Shown here: in pieces, positions 8,945 to 17,479 of the stretch | How the letters are laid out: every line of letters starts with the position of its first letter | How positions within the stretch are numbered: the first letter of the stretch is position 1 | Origin: JAUIAS01 sp030425395 | Lineage (GTDB): Bacteria > Pseudomonadota > Alphaproteobacteria > Rhodobacterales > Rhodobacteraceae | Assembly: GCA_043553855.1 (NCBI GenBank) | Contig: CP121336.1 | Span: 1,550,001 to 1,614,000 of the forward strand | Length of the DNA: 64,000 nt | Reading direction: 5' to 3' | Notes under the pieces: generated by a model | The model's database searches: none | What the model was told of the DNA's origin: nothing | Seen by the model: the letters and a program-made list of their open reading frames with translations, nothing else | Made by a program: the position numbers and the translations under genes

Positions 8945-9867
8945 TCCTTGGGCGCGTCCTCAGCAGGGGTTTCTGTGGCGGTATCATCGGGTGCGGGAAG
9001 ATCGCCCTTGATTGCGGGTGGCAGGTTCAACAACATTCGAACGATCCCGATAAGCTCATCACGCATCTGACCGCGCGGCGTTACCCTGTCCAACATCCCA
9101 TGATCCAGAAGGTATTCCGCCCGCTGAAAGCCTTCTGGCAGCTTTTCCCGGATCGTCTGTTCGATCACGCGCGGTCCGGCAAAACAGATCAAGGCGTTGG
9201 GTTCGGCAATATGGACATCGCCCAACATCGCATAAGACGCGGTCACGCCGCCGGTCGTCGGATGGGTCAAGACCACGATATACGGAAGACCCGCTTCCTT
9301 GAGCATCTGAACAGCCACCGTGGTCCGCGGCATCTGCATCAGGGACAGAATGCCCTCCTGCATGCGCGCGCCACCGGCAGCGGAAAAGAGGATCAGCGGA
9401 CGTTGAAGTTTGACCGCCTCTTGCGCCGCCGCGATGATGGCGTTGCCGACATACATCCCCATGGACCCGCCCATAAAGCTGAAGTCCTGCGCGATGGCCA
9501 CCACCGGCGTGCGGCCGATTTCTCCCGTTGCGACCAGCATCGCTTCTTTCTCGCCGGTAGATTTTTGCGCGGCTTTCATCCGATCTGGATACCGTTTTTG
9601 ATCGCGGAAATTCAGCGGATCGGCCTTGGGCTCGGGCACGTTGATTTCGTTGAACACGGCCCCGTCAAACAATGCGCGAAAGCGTTCGCGTGGCGTGATG
9701 GCCATATGGTGACCACAGCTTGAGCAAACGTTGAGATTGTCAGACAATTCCCGATGGAACAGCATTGTCCCGCATTCGTCGCATTTCTGCCAAAGGTTCT
9801 CTGGCGTTTCGCGGCGTGAGAAGATCGAATTGATCCGAGGTCTGACGTAGTTGGTGATCCAGTTCAT
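8941..9867 (-). CDS. accD: acetyl-CoA carboxylase carboxyltransferase subunit beta
   Basis: A 308-residue beta subunit of the acetyl-CoA carboxylase carboxyltransferase, which with AccA moves CO2 from carboxybiotin to acetyl-CoA to make malonyl-CoA. The N-terminal zinc ribbon has Cys29 and Cys32 (KCDECG) and Cys48 and Cys51 (CSSCG). The crotonase-fold core includes FSFMGGSMGMYVGNAI and SAAGGARMQEGILSLMQM, which form the CoA and oxyanion sites, and TTGGVTASYAMLGD. The acidic, Pro/Thr-rich C-terminal tail (from about 285) is likely disordered. A TTGCAA-17-TTATTT promoter-like pair lies in the 98 bp upstream. It is first in the operon with folC. Confidence 0.97.
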   Translation of the reverse strand: MNWITNYVRPRINSIFSRRETPENLWQKCDECGTMLFHRELSDNLNVCSSCGHHMAITPRERFRALFDGAVFNEINVPEPKADPLNFRDQKRYPDRMKAAQKSTGEKEAMLVATGEIGRTPVVAIAQDFSFMGGSMGMYVGNAIIAAAQEAVKLQRPLILFSAAGGARMQEGILSLMQMPRTTVAVQMLKEAGLPYIVVLTHPTTGGVTASYAMLGDVHIAEPNALICFAGPRVIEQTIREKLPEGFQRAEYLLDHGMLDRVTPRGQMRDELIGIVRMLLNLPPAIKGDLPAPDDTATETPAEDAPKE

Positions 9868-9965
9868 GCGCCCCGCCTTTGCTGGCCCTGCCGTTTAGTT
9901 TGAAATAAGCCGCCAAAGGCCGAATTGCAATCAGGCCCGTCTACCGTTGGCCCCTGTTTCATGGC

Positions 9966-10859
9966 TCAGGCGCGGATCGCCACGCGGGCCGCCAGCCATA
10001 TGACGAACATGGACGCGAACTCGACTGGCATCCAGGTAATCAGCGCGTCGGGATCGTCCAGATCGTAGGGCACCACATAAAGCGACAGTCCGTTCATCCC
10101 GTCCGCAAGGGACACCAGCAACAACGATGCAACGTTATTGGCGAAATGGCAGGCAATCGCGGGACCAAGCGTTCCTGCCCTCGCGGTCAGGTCCGCCAAA
10201 AGCAAACCGAACACCCCGGACCACAGGGCAAGAGCCATTGCATTCGGCCCCGCCTCACCCGGCATATAATGGCCTGCGGCAAACAGCATGGACGGCACCA
10301 ACGCCCAGATCAGAGGAGAGCGAAAACGGGCGGCAAGCTGTTGCTGGATATACCCGCGAAACAGGATCTCTTCGGCACTGGTTTGCACGAAAACTGCGAC
10401 AAGCCCAAAGGGAAGCCAGAACAACCAAGTGCCGAACGGCAGGTTCGCCACAATGTCATCGCCATACACAGGCACAAACAGCCACAGCACGATCTGCAAC
10501 CCAACAAGCCACCGAATGACACTCAGGAATTGCCCACGGGCCCGGCGGGTCGGGCCGATCACTGTATCCAATCCGCGATGGTGCACCTTTACGCAGGCAA
10601 TCGTGACCGCGATCGTAATCAGCCCGAACGCCATCAACAGAACCAACATGGTCGCGACCGTGCCGCCAAATTCACCGGCTTGAGTGAATATCCACGGGGC
10701 AAACTGTATCAACGCCGTGTTCAGAACCACATTGCCGGCAAGGACAAAAACCACAACGATCAACAGCCCCAATAGCAACCGCCAAACCTCGGCACGTCCG
10801 CCAGCTGCGGCACGCCATTGTTCAAAGGCGGACCCGTATGCCCTGGATGACAACAGCAT
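9966..10859 (-). CDS. CPBP family intramembrane metalloprotease (Abi/CAAX-type)
   Basis: A 297-residue membrane protein with about eight predicted helices and the three motifs of the CPBP (CAAX protease and bacteriocin-processing) family: EExxxR as Glu163-Glu164 to Arg168 (AEEILFRGY), FxxxH as Phe193 to His197 (LFAAGHYM), and HxxxN as His238 to Asn242 (CHFANN). These residues form the glutamate-activated catalytic site, so it should be active. Bacterial members act in peptide processing or release of membrane-bound regulators. It starts 2 bp after the stop of the cNMP-binding ABC-like gene, so the two are one transcription unit, which suggests a shared pathway; the substrate is unknown. Confidence 0.88.
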   Translation of the reverse strand: MLLSSRAYGSAFEQWRAAAGGRAEVWRLLLGLLIVVVFVLAGNVVLNTALIQFAPWIFTQAGEFGGTVATMLVLLMAFGLITIAVTIACVKVHHRGLDTVIGPTRRARGQFLSVIRWLVGLQIVLWLFVPVYGDDIVANLPFGTWLFWLPFGLVAVFVQTSAEEILFRGYIQQQLAARFRSPLIWALVPSMLFAAGHYMPGEAGPNAMALALWSGVFGLLLADLTARAGTLGPAIACHFANNVASLLLVSLADGMNGLSLYVVPYDLDDPDALITWMPVEFASMFVIWLAARVAIRA

Positions 10860-10861
10860 GC

Positions 10862-13800
10862 TTAGCCTTCTTTTTTGGGATTCGGTTCAGGTGCGATTTC
10901 AGCTTTGCGTTCAAGATGTAAATTGCCGACGTTGCGCTGAATGATCCTGGCAGAGTTGACCAGATTGGCGGAAACCGCCTGCAACAAATTCAGTGCGGCA
11001 CTGATATCGCCCTCGATCACCGCGCGGAATTCTTCGGCACCGATCCGAAGGAATGTCGTGTCGGCGGTGGCGATCATGTGTGCTTCGCGGGGCTTGCCCA
11101 GAATCACCGACAAATCTCCCATCAAACGCCCGGGCAGCACCGTCGCAATGGGTGTGTCTCCCAGCTTGCCGTTCGGCCAATGAATCTCGGCCTCGCCTTC
11201 GACGCAGAGATACACAGCGTCGGGTTGATCGCCCGCGCGAAACACATCTTGGCCGCGTTTGACGGTAACTTTGCGCGCAGAAAACGCCAACAGTCGCTGG
11301 TTGCGCAAATCAAGATCCCGGAACATCTCGGTTCCGGCGATCAGCGCAAGTTTGGCGCGCATATCCTCGGACACTGTTTCGCTTGTCCCTGTCCCCGTTT
11401 CATCGCGATCCATGCCAACAATGCGACCGTCCTTGATTTCGACAAACATGTCGTATTCCGACGGTCTCAGGAAATTGTCTTCAAGAAAGAGAAGCACAGA
11501 ATCGGGCAGCAGATTTCGCAGGTTGTCCCGCATTCGCTGCCGGGTTTCGGAATCGTGACTGGCCAAAACCTTGTCGAGTATCAGGATATCAGGCCGTTTG
11601 ATCGCAGCCCGGCTAAAGCCTGCACGTTCCTGCAACACTGTGGGCAGTTTGGTGCCCCCGATCCCGGTCGGGATGTCATAAATCGTAGATGCTATTAATC
11701 GACGAACGCCCTGTTCTTCCATCACCTTGGAAATCAGGTTTTCGATCTTTTCCGCCGCAGCGCCCGCCATCATCGACACCCGGCCAAAGAGCGCGTTTTC
11801 GGCCACCGTCAGGCGGGGCAAATAAGTTTCTGGCGTGATTTCCAAAAAGGTATCGCCAAAGACCTCGCGCAACTGGGCTGCGCGGGTTTTCCTGATTTCG
11901 AGAATTCTTGCCTTGAATTCCTCGGGAAACCCGCCGCCGATCTGTTCCGCGGTCAGCAGGAACACAACCGTAATCATCAGGCTCCGGTCAGCTTCGCTAA
12001 GCGCATCATCACCGCCTTCGGTGCGTCGAGCCGCGATCGCAGACAACGCGGTAAAAACCTCAGGCTCGATGCCCAGCCGCACGAAAAGCGGATGGTCGGT
12101 TCCGTCTTCGCCGAAGGTCTGCCGCAACAACTCCACGACCCCGTGCGATATCTCCAGCGCTTGGGCGGCCACATCGTGATCATGCAGCATCTTGATGAAG
12201 TTCTTGTCCTGCGCGAGTCGTTCTTGGGGGATTTCACGGGCCGGCGCGGCAAACAGAAGATTACCGCCAATGGGAATGGTCGGGTTAAATTGATCCGCAT
12301 CGAACCGACACACATTTTGATCAAGCCCTTCCTCGCGGAGCCTCTCAAAAAGGATCGGGCGCAGACTGACGACTCGTTGCGTGGTTTTCGGATGCAACTT
12401 GGGATCAATCCGCGACCGCAGTGCGCGGCGGAACATGCTTTCGTCGATACCCATGGTTTCGACCAGCTTGAACCACCACTCCCGGATATCCTCGGACGAC
12501 GACAGACCGGCAATCTCGGGACGTATCCAATCGGCGTCGGTCTGGTCGGTGCTGTTACCCGCCGCAGCCGCTTCGCGCAGCCAACGCGGGGTGTTTTCAC
12601 TTGTGGCGGGCTCGGGCCTGTTCTTGAGCGACATCATCAGATTTTCGCCCAAAGTTCCATCAAACAGATAGGGACGTGAATGGGCATAGCCGACCCGCGC
12701 AGCAAGAACCGATTGGTGCAAATCCGCAAGCGGTTGACCCGCAATTGTTACGCTGCCACGCAGCGGTTTGGCCTCTCGGGTCAACAAATCGGCAATTGCG
12801 GCACGTTCGGCTGCGCTACCGGACTTGATCGCAACACGCGCCCCACGCGGGATATGCAGCGTGATATCCTCAAGAACCGTGTTCCCGTCATCGTCTCTTA
12901 CTGTGACCCGCTTGATGTCGATATCGCCGTCCAGATGCGGGATGTCTTTTGGCGGATCAATGAAATGCGCTTCGGGTGCCATTCCGCGCGGACCGAAACG
13001 ATCGGTAACGATTTCCCAGCGCAAGGACATGTCCTGAACCTGATTGTAATAGGTCAAAAGTTCCTTCCACGGGCTCGACAGATCCTTGTAAGCGGCAAGC
13101 GCCGCCACCAATGCGCCAACGGTTATTTCGCCCTTGATCGCGAGGTAACCGCCAACTGCATAAAAGAAAAACGGGGTCAATTGCGTTATGAAGTTGTTGA
13201 GAAACTTCATAAAAAATTTCTTCTGGTATATCTCGAAACGGATTTCAAAAAGCTTGCCCAGACGCTTGCTGAACTCTGCAAGACGGTAGCGTAGGCCACC
13301 ATTCACGCGCAGATCGGATATCCCGGCAGCGGTTTCTCCAATTTCAGAAGACAGGTGACGAATTTGGACAATCCGCTTTTTATTCAACAGGTTAATCTGG
13401 CGTTGCAGTTTTGGGATCAACCACCCCTGAAGCGGAATCAATGCCACCGCAGCGAGGCCGAACCAAGGGCTTTGCAGGAACAGAAAGGACACGATGGTAA
13501 TCATCTGACCCGCCTGAAAAACCGGCTGCGCCAACGCGTCACCCATCAGCCCGCCCATTGGCTCGGCCTCGGCAGTTACCATTGCGACAAGCTCACCCTG
13601 AGACGTTTGTCTGAAATACGACTTGGGAAAGCGCGTCATCCGACGGATCAGCTGAAACCTGAGCCGCCTGAGCAAACGCTCCGCCACGATACCTTTCATC
13701 GTGTTCAGACGCATCTTGAGCAGACCACTGATCAGAACGGCGGCCAGAAACAATCCGCAAAGGACAAACAGGTATTCAACCTGCGTAAACTCCATATTCC

Positions 13801-13966
13801 AAACGTCGATCAACGCGGTGTCCGAGGAAATCGCGTCGTTCACGATCCGTTTGGGCAATTCCAACGTGGCAAACAGGAACGGAAACGACACCAAGGTCAT
13901 CCCAAGCAACATGAACTGCTGGAACTTCGAATGTTTCCAGATAAAGGAAAAAAGGGTGCGTTCCAT
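10862..13966 (-). CDS. ABC exporter-fold protein with degenerate nucleotide-binding domain and C-terminal cyclic-nucleotide-binding domain
   Basis: This 1034-residue protein has an N-terminal type IV ABC exporter membrane domain (about 1-330, six helices, with SYFRQTSQGELVAMVTAEAE). A nucleotide-binding-like region follows, split by about 265 extra residues (450-714), then a cNMP-binding domain (about 876-990). The ATPase motifs look lost: the Walker A position reads IKSGSAAERAAI with no GKS/T, the signature reads TVLQERAGFSRAA instead of LSGGQ, Walker B is DILILDKV with Lys for the catalytic Glu, and the H-loop His is Glu (LLFLEDN). The cNMP pocket keeps Gly-Asp-Leu and an Arg (LMGDLSVILGKPREAH). 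It probably works as a sensor or scaffold rather than an ATP-driven pump; that is inference. The start is uncertain: ATG 13966 is assumed, but the best ribosome binding site is further upstream. Its partner is the CPBP protease. Confidence 0.82.
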   Translation of the reverse strand: MERTLFSFIWKHSKFQQFMLLGMTLVSFPFLFATLELPKRIVNDAISSDTALIDVWNMEFTQVEYLFVLCGLFLAAVLISGLLKMRLNTMKGIVAERLLRRLRFQLIRRMTRFPKSYFRQTSQGELVAMVTAEAEPMGGLMGDALAQPVFQAGQMITIVSFLFLQSPWFGLAAVALIPLQGWLIPKLQRQINLLNKKRIVQIRHLSSEIGETAAGISDLRVNGGLRYRLAEFSKRLGKLFEIRFEIYQKKFFMKFLNNFITQLTPFFFYAVGGYLAIKGEITVGALVAALAAYKDLSSPWKELLTYYNQVQDMSLRWEIVTDRFGPRGMAPEAHFIDPPKDIPHLDGDIDIKRVTVRDDDGNTVLEDITLHIPRGARVAIKSGSAAERAAIADLLTREAKPLRGSVTIAGQPLADLHQSVLAARVGYAHSRPYLFDGTLGENLMMSLKNRPEPATSENTPRWLREAAAAGNSTDQTDADWIRPEIAGLSSSEDIREWWFKLVETMGIDESMFRRALRSRIDPKLHPKTTQRVVSLRPILFERLREEGLDQNVCRFDADQFNPTIPIGGNLLFAAPAREIPQERLAQDKNFIKMLHDHDVAAQALEISHGVVELLRQTFGEDGTDHPLFVRLGIEPEVFTALSAIAARRTEGGDDALSEADRSLMITVVFLLTAEQIGGGFPEEFKARILEIRKTRAAQLREVFGDTFLEITPETYLPRLTVAENALFGRVSMMAGAAAEKIENLISKVMEEQGVRRLIASTIYDIPTGIGGTKLPTVLQERAGFSRAAIKRPDILILDKVLASHDSETRQRMRDNLRNLLPDSVLLFLEDNFLRPSEYDMFVEIKDGRIVGMDRDETGTGTSETVSEDMRAKLALIAGTEMFRDLDLRNQRLLAFSARKVTVKRGQDVFRAGDQPDAVYLCVEGEAEIHWPNGKLGDTPIATVLPGRLMGDLSVILGKPREAHMIATADTTFLRIGAEEFRAVIEGDISAALNLLQAVSANLVNSARIIQRNVGNLHLERKAEIAPEPNPKKEG

Positions 13967-14186
13967 GTCCCGCCCGTAAAAGACCGACAGCCCATGCTGA
14001 AGGATGGTTTTAATCGTCGCTGGGACGCCTCCTAATCGTAGGTGCGACCTCCCTGCTTTACAAGGCATGCTACCGCCGCCGCCCCTTACTTTGGCCGCGT
14101 CTGTTCAGCGCGCAATACCTTCACGCTTGCGGCTTTATAACTGCACCGCTATTGCAAATAGCAGCACAGAAATCCGGGAGGCCGCC

Positions 14187-15950
14187 ATGCAGAAGCGCAC
14201 ATTCGACAAGTCCAGATTGCCAAGCCGTCACGTCACAGAAGGCCCGGAGCGCGCGCCGCACCGGTCTTATTATTACGCGATGGGCATGACCGAGGAAGAG
14301 ATCCACCAGCCCTTGGTCGGTGTTGCAACCTGCTGGAACGAAGCCGCGCCCTGCAACATTTCGCTGAATCGTCAGGCCCAGGCGGTCAAGATGGGCGTCA
14401 AACAGGCGTCCGGCACACCACGCGAATTCACAACGATCACCGTGACCGACGGGATCGCGATGGGGCACGAAGGCATGCGGTCTTCCCTCGCCTCGCGCGA
14501 AGCGATTGCCGACACTGTCGAACTGACAATGCGCGGCCACTGTTATGACGCGATCGTCGGTCTTGCCGGGTGTGACAAATCCCTGCCGGGCATGATGATG
14601 GCCATGGTGCGCCTGAATGTGCCGTCCGTGTTTATCTATGGCGGCTCGATCCTGCCGGGCAAGGCACCTCAGGTTGAAGAAATTCCAGAAGATTTCCGCA
14701 GCCGCGATCTCACGGTTCAGGATATGTTCGAAGCCGTGGGTCGCCACCAGAATAAAGAGTTGTCCGACAAGGCGCTTGAAATGCTCGAACGCGTCGCCTG
14801 CCCGTCTGCCGGTGCATGTGGCGGCCAGTTCACCGCAAACACGATGGCTTGCGTATCCGAGGCAATCGGCCTTGCTTTGATGAATTCTTCAGGGATGCCT
14901 GCGCCGTATGAATCCCGCGATCAATACGCCGAAGCTTCTGGCCAGGCGGTCATGGACCTGATCGAACGCAACATCCGCGCCCGAGATATCGTGACGCGCC
15001 AATCCCTTGAGAACGCGGCGCGGGTCGTGGCCTGCACCGGCGGTTCCACCAATGCCGGTCTGCACCTGCCCGCCATCGCCCACGAGGCCGGGATCGAATT
15101 CTATCTCGATGATGTCTGCGAAATCTTCCGCGACACTCCTTACTTCGTGGATCTCAAACCCGGCGGCCAATTCGTTGCCAAGGATCTGTATGATGCAGGC
15201 GGCATTCCGGTGGTGATGAAAGAACTGCGCAAGGCCGGTTTGATCCACGAGGATTGCATGACCGCCACGGGCCGCAGCATCAGCGAAGAACTCGACTTGA
15301 TCGACCGCGAAGCCGATGGCCGCGTGATTTATCCAATCGAGAACCCGCTGACCAAGACCGGCGGTGTGGTCGGCCTCAAGGGGAACCTCGCCCCTGAGGG
15401 TGCCATCGTGAAAGTTGCGGGTATCCCAACCCAGCACCAGACCTTTACCGGCCCGGCCCGCGTGTTCGAATGCGAAGAAGACGCCTTTGCCGCGGTCAAG
15501 GCCCGCAGCTATGAAGAAGGCGAAGTCATCGTCATCCGCAACGAAGGACCCGCCGGCGGGCCCGGAATGCGCGAAATGCTGGCCACGACGGCAGCACTTT
15601 CGGGTCAAGGCATGGGCAAGAAAGTCGCCCTGATCACCGATGGTCGTTTCTCGGGTGCGACACGTGGCTTTTGCGTCGGGCACGTCGGCCCGGAGGCGGC
15701 ACATGGTGGGCCCATCGCACTCCTCAAGGACGGCGACATGATCACGATCGACGCAGTTGCGGGAGAAATATCTGTCGCGCTGAGCGATGAAGAATTCGCC
15801 GAACGCCGCGCCAACTGGGCCGGTCCGCGTGAAACCATTTATGCGTCAGGTGCGCTGTGGAAATACTCCCAGCTTGTCGGAGCGACGTACAAAGGCGCGG
15901 TCACGCATCCCGGCGGCGGGGCCGAGAAGCATGAATACATGGACCTCTAA
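14187..15950 (+). CDS. ilvD: dihydroxy-acid dehydratase
   Basis: A 587-residue iron-sulfur dehydratase for the third common step of isoleucine and valine synthesis and for pantothenate precursor supply. Cluster and substrate motifs are CWNEAAPCN, VGLAGCDKSLPGMMMA and CPSAGACGGQFTANTMA with the three ligand-type cysteines. The C-terminal half has GRFSGATRGFCVGHVGPEAAHGGPIALLKDGD, the IlvD/Edd signature with the active-site Ser region. An open frame extends 183 bp upstream, but the ATG at 14187 follows GGGAGGCCGCC and matches the normal N-terminus of the short IlvD class. It is divergent from the ABC-like gene. No leucine/valine-rich leader peptide is seen in the 150 bp before it. Its 3' end overlaps the lipoprotein gene by 20 bp. 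Confidence 0.97.
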   Translation: MQKRTFDKSRLPSRHVTEGPERAPHRSYYYAMGMTEEEIHQPLVGVATCWNEAAPCNISLNRQAQAVKMGVKQASGTPREFTTITVTDGIAMGHEGMRSSLASREAIADTVELTMRGHCYDAIVGLAGCDKSLPGMMMAMVRLNVPSVFIYGGSILPGKAPQVEEIPEDFRSRDLTVQDMFEAVGRHQNKELSDKALEMLERVACPSAGACGGQFTANTMACVSEAIGLALMNSSGMPAPYESRDQYAEASGQAVMDLIERNIRARDIVTRQSLENAARVVACTGGSTNAGLHLPAIAHEAGIEFYLDDVCEIFRDTPYFVDLKPGGQFVAKDLYDAGGIPVVMKELRKAGLIHEDCMTATGRSISEELDLIDREADGRVIYPIENPLTKTGGVVGLKGNLAPEGAIVKVAGIPTQHQTFTGPARVFECEEDAFAAVKARSYEEGEVIVIRNEGPAGGPGMREMLATTAALSGQGMGKKVALITDGRFSGATRGFCVGHVGPEAAHGGPIALLKDGDMITIDAVAGEISVALSDEEFAERRANWAGPRETIYASGALWKYSQLVGATYKGAVTHPGGGAEKHEYMDL

Positions 15951-16617
15951 ATTCGCCTTTCTGGTCGGCGCGGCGCTGTCTTTGACAGGCTGTGCCGATC
16001 TGGGGTCTTTGAGTGACGGTTTAAGTGGCAAGACGGGTGACGCCGTCACCCGTTTCGACATTCTTGAAGGACATGTGCGCGTCGCCACGCCGGATGGCTA
16101 CTGCATTGATCCCCGGTCATCGCGACCGGGATTTGTGCTGGCAGCGCGTTGCGATCGGCTGGGCGTGCCCGGAAAATTTGCGGCCCATGACATTGCAATC
16201 GTAACGGTTACAGCAGCCCCCGCCAGCGGCGCGGACAAGCCGGACCCCACGGTTCTGGCGCGGCTGTCCGGCGATGGGGTCGATGTCCTGGAAGCTGATG
16301 AGCGCGGTGGACTGGCCCTCGTGCGTTTGGACGCCGCCGGAACCGAACCATCGGACAGGCCCCCGTATCACTGGCGCGGGGTCTTTGAGATCCGCCAGCA
16401 TCTGGTGGGCTTAACGCTTTATGCACCACAAGATAGCAATCTTGCCGGGGCAGAGGGTGCACGACTTCTGGCCGATTTTTCTGAGGCTATAAAACGGGCG
16501 AGCCATTCGATGCCCAAAAAAGCGACACCAGTCCGCAGCCTGAGACCCGTAGCGCGTTCTGGCACCATCGTAGCCAAACAGAGCACACTCGTGCGGGAAC
16601 AGGACGACGCGGCCTGA
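15931..16617 (+). CDS. putative lipoprotein of unknown function
   Basis: The N-terminus is a lipoprotein signal: a Lys, a hydrophobic stretch (FAFLVGAALSLTGC) and a lipobox LTGC with Cys21, followed by Ala-Asp, which does not suggest inner-membrane retention. The mature part (about 208 residues) has DGYCIDPRSSRPGFVLAARCDRLG, whose two cysteines could form a disulfide, and a basic, Ser/Thr-rich C-terminal tail that looks disordered. I recognise no named family. The ATG at 15931 lies inside the last codons of ilvD (20 bp overlap, different frame), so translation is probably coupled; an upstream extension in the same frame is just ilvD read out of frame and is rejected. Confidence 0.75.
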   Translation: MNTWTSKFAFLVGAALSLTGCADLGSLSDGLSGKTGDAVTRFDILEGHVRVATPDGYCIDPRSSRPGFVLAARCDRLGVPGKFAAHDIAIVTVTAAPASGADKPDPTVLARLSGDGVDVLEADERGGLALVRLDAAGTEPSDRPPYHWRGVFEIRQHLVGLTLYAPQDSNLAGAEGARLLADFSEAIKRASHSMPKKATPVRSLRPVARSGTIVAKQSTLVREQDDAA

Positions 16618-16695
16618 AAGTTGCATCTGGATGATTTGTATCCATCGAACGGGTTGATTAGACTGTGAAGAGAATTGAAGGGTGAATGCGGGGCA

Positions 16696-17469
16696 ATGAG
16701 TGAGCAAGGTAACAGCTTAGTGGCTCGGCTGCTTCATCGCGCCACCCTGCGCCGATGGCGCAAACTGTCTCGCAAGGCACGCGACCTCGCCCCCGCCCAA
16801 CTGAGGCGCGCCCGGTTTCAGGCCCGGCAGTTGCGCGTTAATCTCAACGACGTGATCCATGTCGCGGATGAAAAGCTGGCCTTGCCTGTTGTCGGCTCAA
16901 ATGCGTTTCAGAAGCCATTTGGAACGGATTGGGCCTGGCGCCCCGAGGCGTGGTCCAGACGTTTACCTGTGCCGGGGCTTTCCTCGGTTCAGACCAAATC
17001 AATGCTGGGCGGCGAAGTTACCATGTTTCACGATTGTGCCTTTTCCGAACTGACCTTGCGCCAATTGCGCAATACACGGGAAGAAGACCTTGCAGCATAT
17101 GGTTTGCGCATGGATGTTTTCCGCTTTGACGGCTCCTTCCTTTCGCTCGTGATTGATCTGCCCAACCAGGCCGTTCACGGGCTTCGCAAGGACCATGTCA
17201 TCCGCGTAGAAACCATCGTAGAGCGTGAAAGCCCCATCGAAATCTTTGCCCGCCTCAACATCAAGAATGGGCCGAACACCGAACAGATCGTGCGCGAACT
17301 GCCCCTTCATGAAGACAACGTCGTCGTGGAATTCGACCTTGCGTATTCGGCGCTGAACGAAAAGCGGGTTGAGAAGGCGTGGCTCGATATCATCTTTGAA
17401 GGGCCAGAGATGAACCAGATCACCTTGCGCGACGTCACCTTTACCCGCCGCCTGCGCGCTGCGCTGTAA
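16696..17469 (+). CDS. conserved-looking protein of unknown function (DUF6478-like)
   Basis: A 257-residue soluble protein. The first 60 residues form a very basic helical region (RATLRRWRKLSRKARDLAPAQLRRARFQARQLR), followed by a mostly beta domain containing WAWRPEAWSRRL, EVTMFHDCAFSELTLRQLRN and a C-terminal VVEFDLAYSALNEKRVEKAWLDIIFEGPEMNQITLRDVTFTRRLRAAL. I believe this matches a Rhodobacterales family named DUF6478, but I cannot search it. I chose the ATG at 16696; a TTG at 16675 is an alternative. It is followed 10 bp later by a small protein gene, with which it likely forms an operon. The basic N-terminus could bind RNA, membrane or a polyanion; that is speculation. Confidence 0.7.
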   Translation: MSEQGNSLVARLLHRATLRRWRKLSRKARDLAPAQLRRARFQARQLRVNLNDVIHVADEKLALPVVGSNAFQKPFGTDWAWRPEAWSRRLPVPGLSSVQTKSMLGGEVTMFHDCAFSELTLRQLRNTREEDLAAYGLRMDVFRFDGSFLSLVIDLPNQAVHGLRKDHVIRVETIVERESPIEIFARLNIKNGPNTEQIVRELPLHEDNVVVEFDLAYSALNEKRVEKAWLDIIFEGPEMNQITLRDVTFTRRLRAAL

Positions 17470-17479
17470 GGAGCATCAG

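Noticed and set aside
7934..9070. 378-codon open frame antisense to folC and accD
   Set aside because: It spans two well-identified genes on the other strand and its protein has no recognisable domain.
14034..14186. Attenuator or leader peptide before ilvD
   Set aside because: No run of Leu, Ile or Val codons after a start, and no terminator hairpin with T-run.
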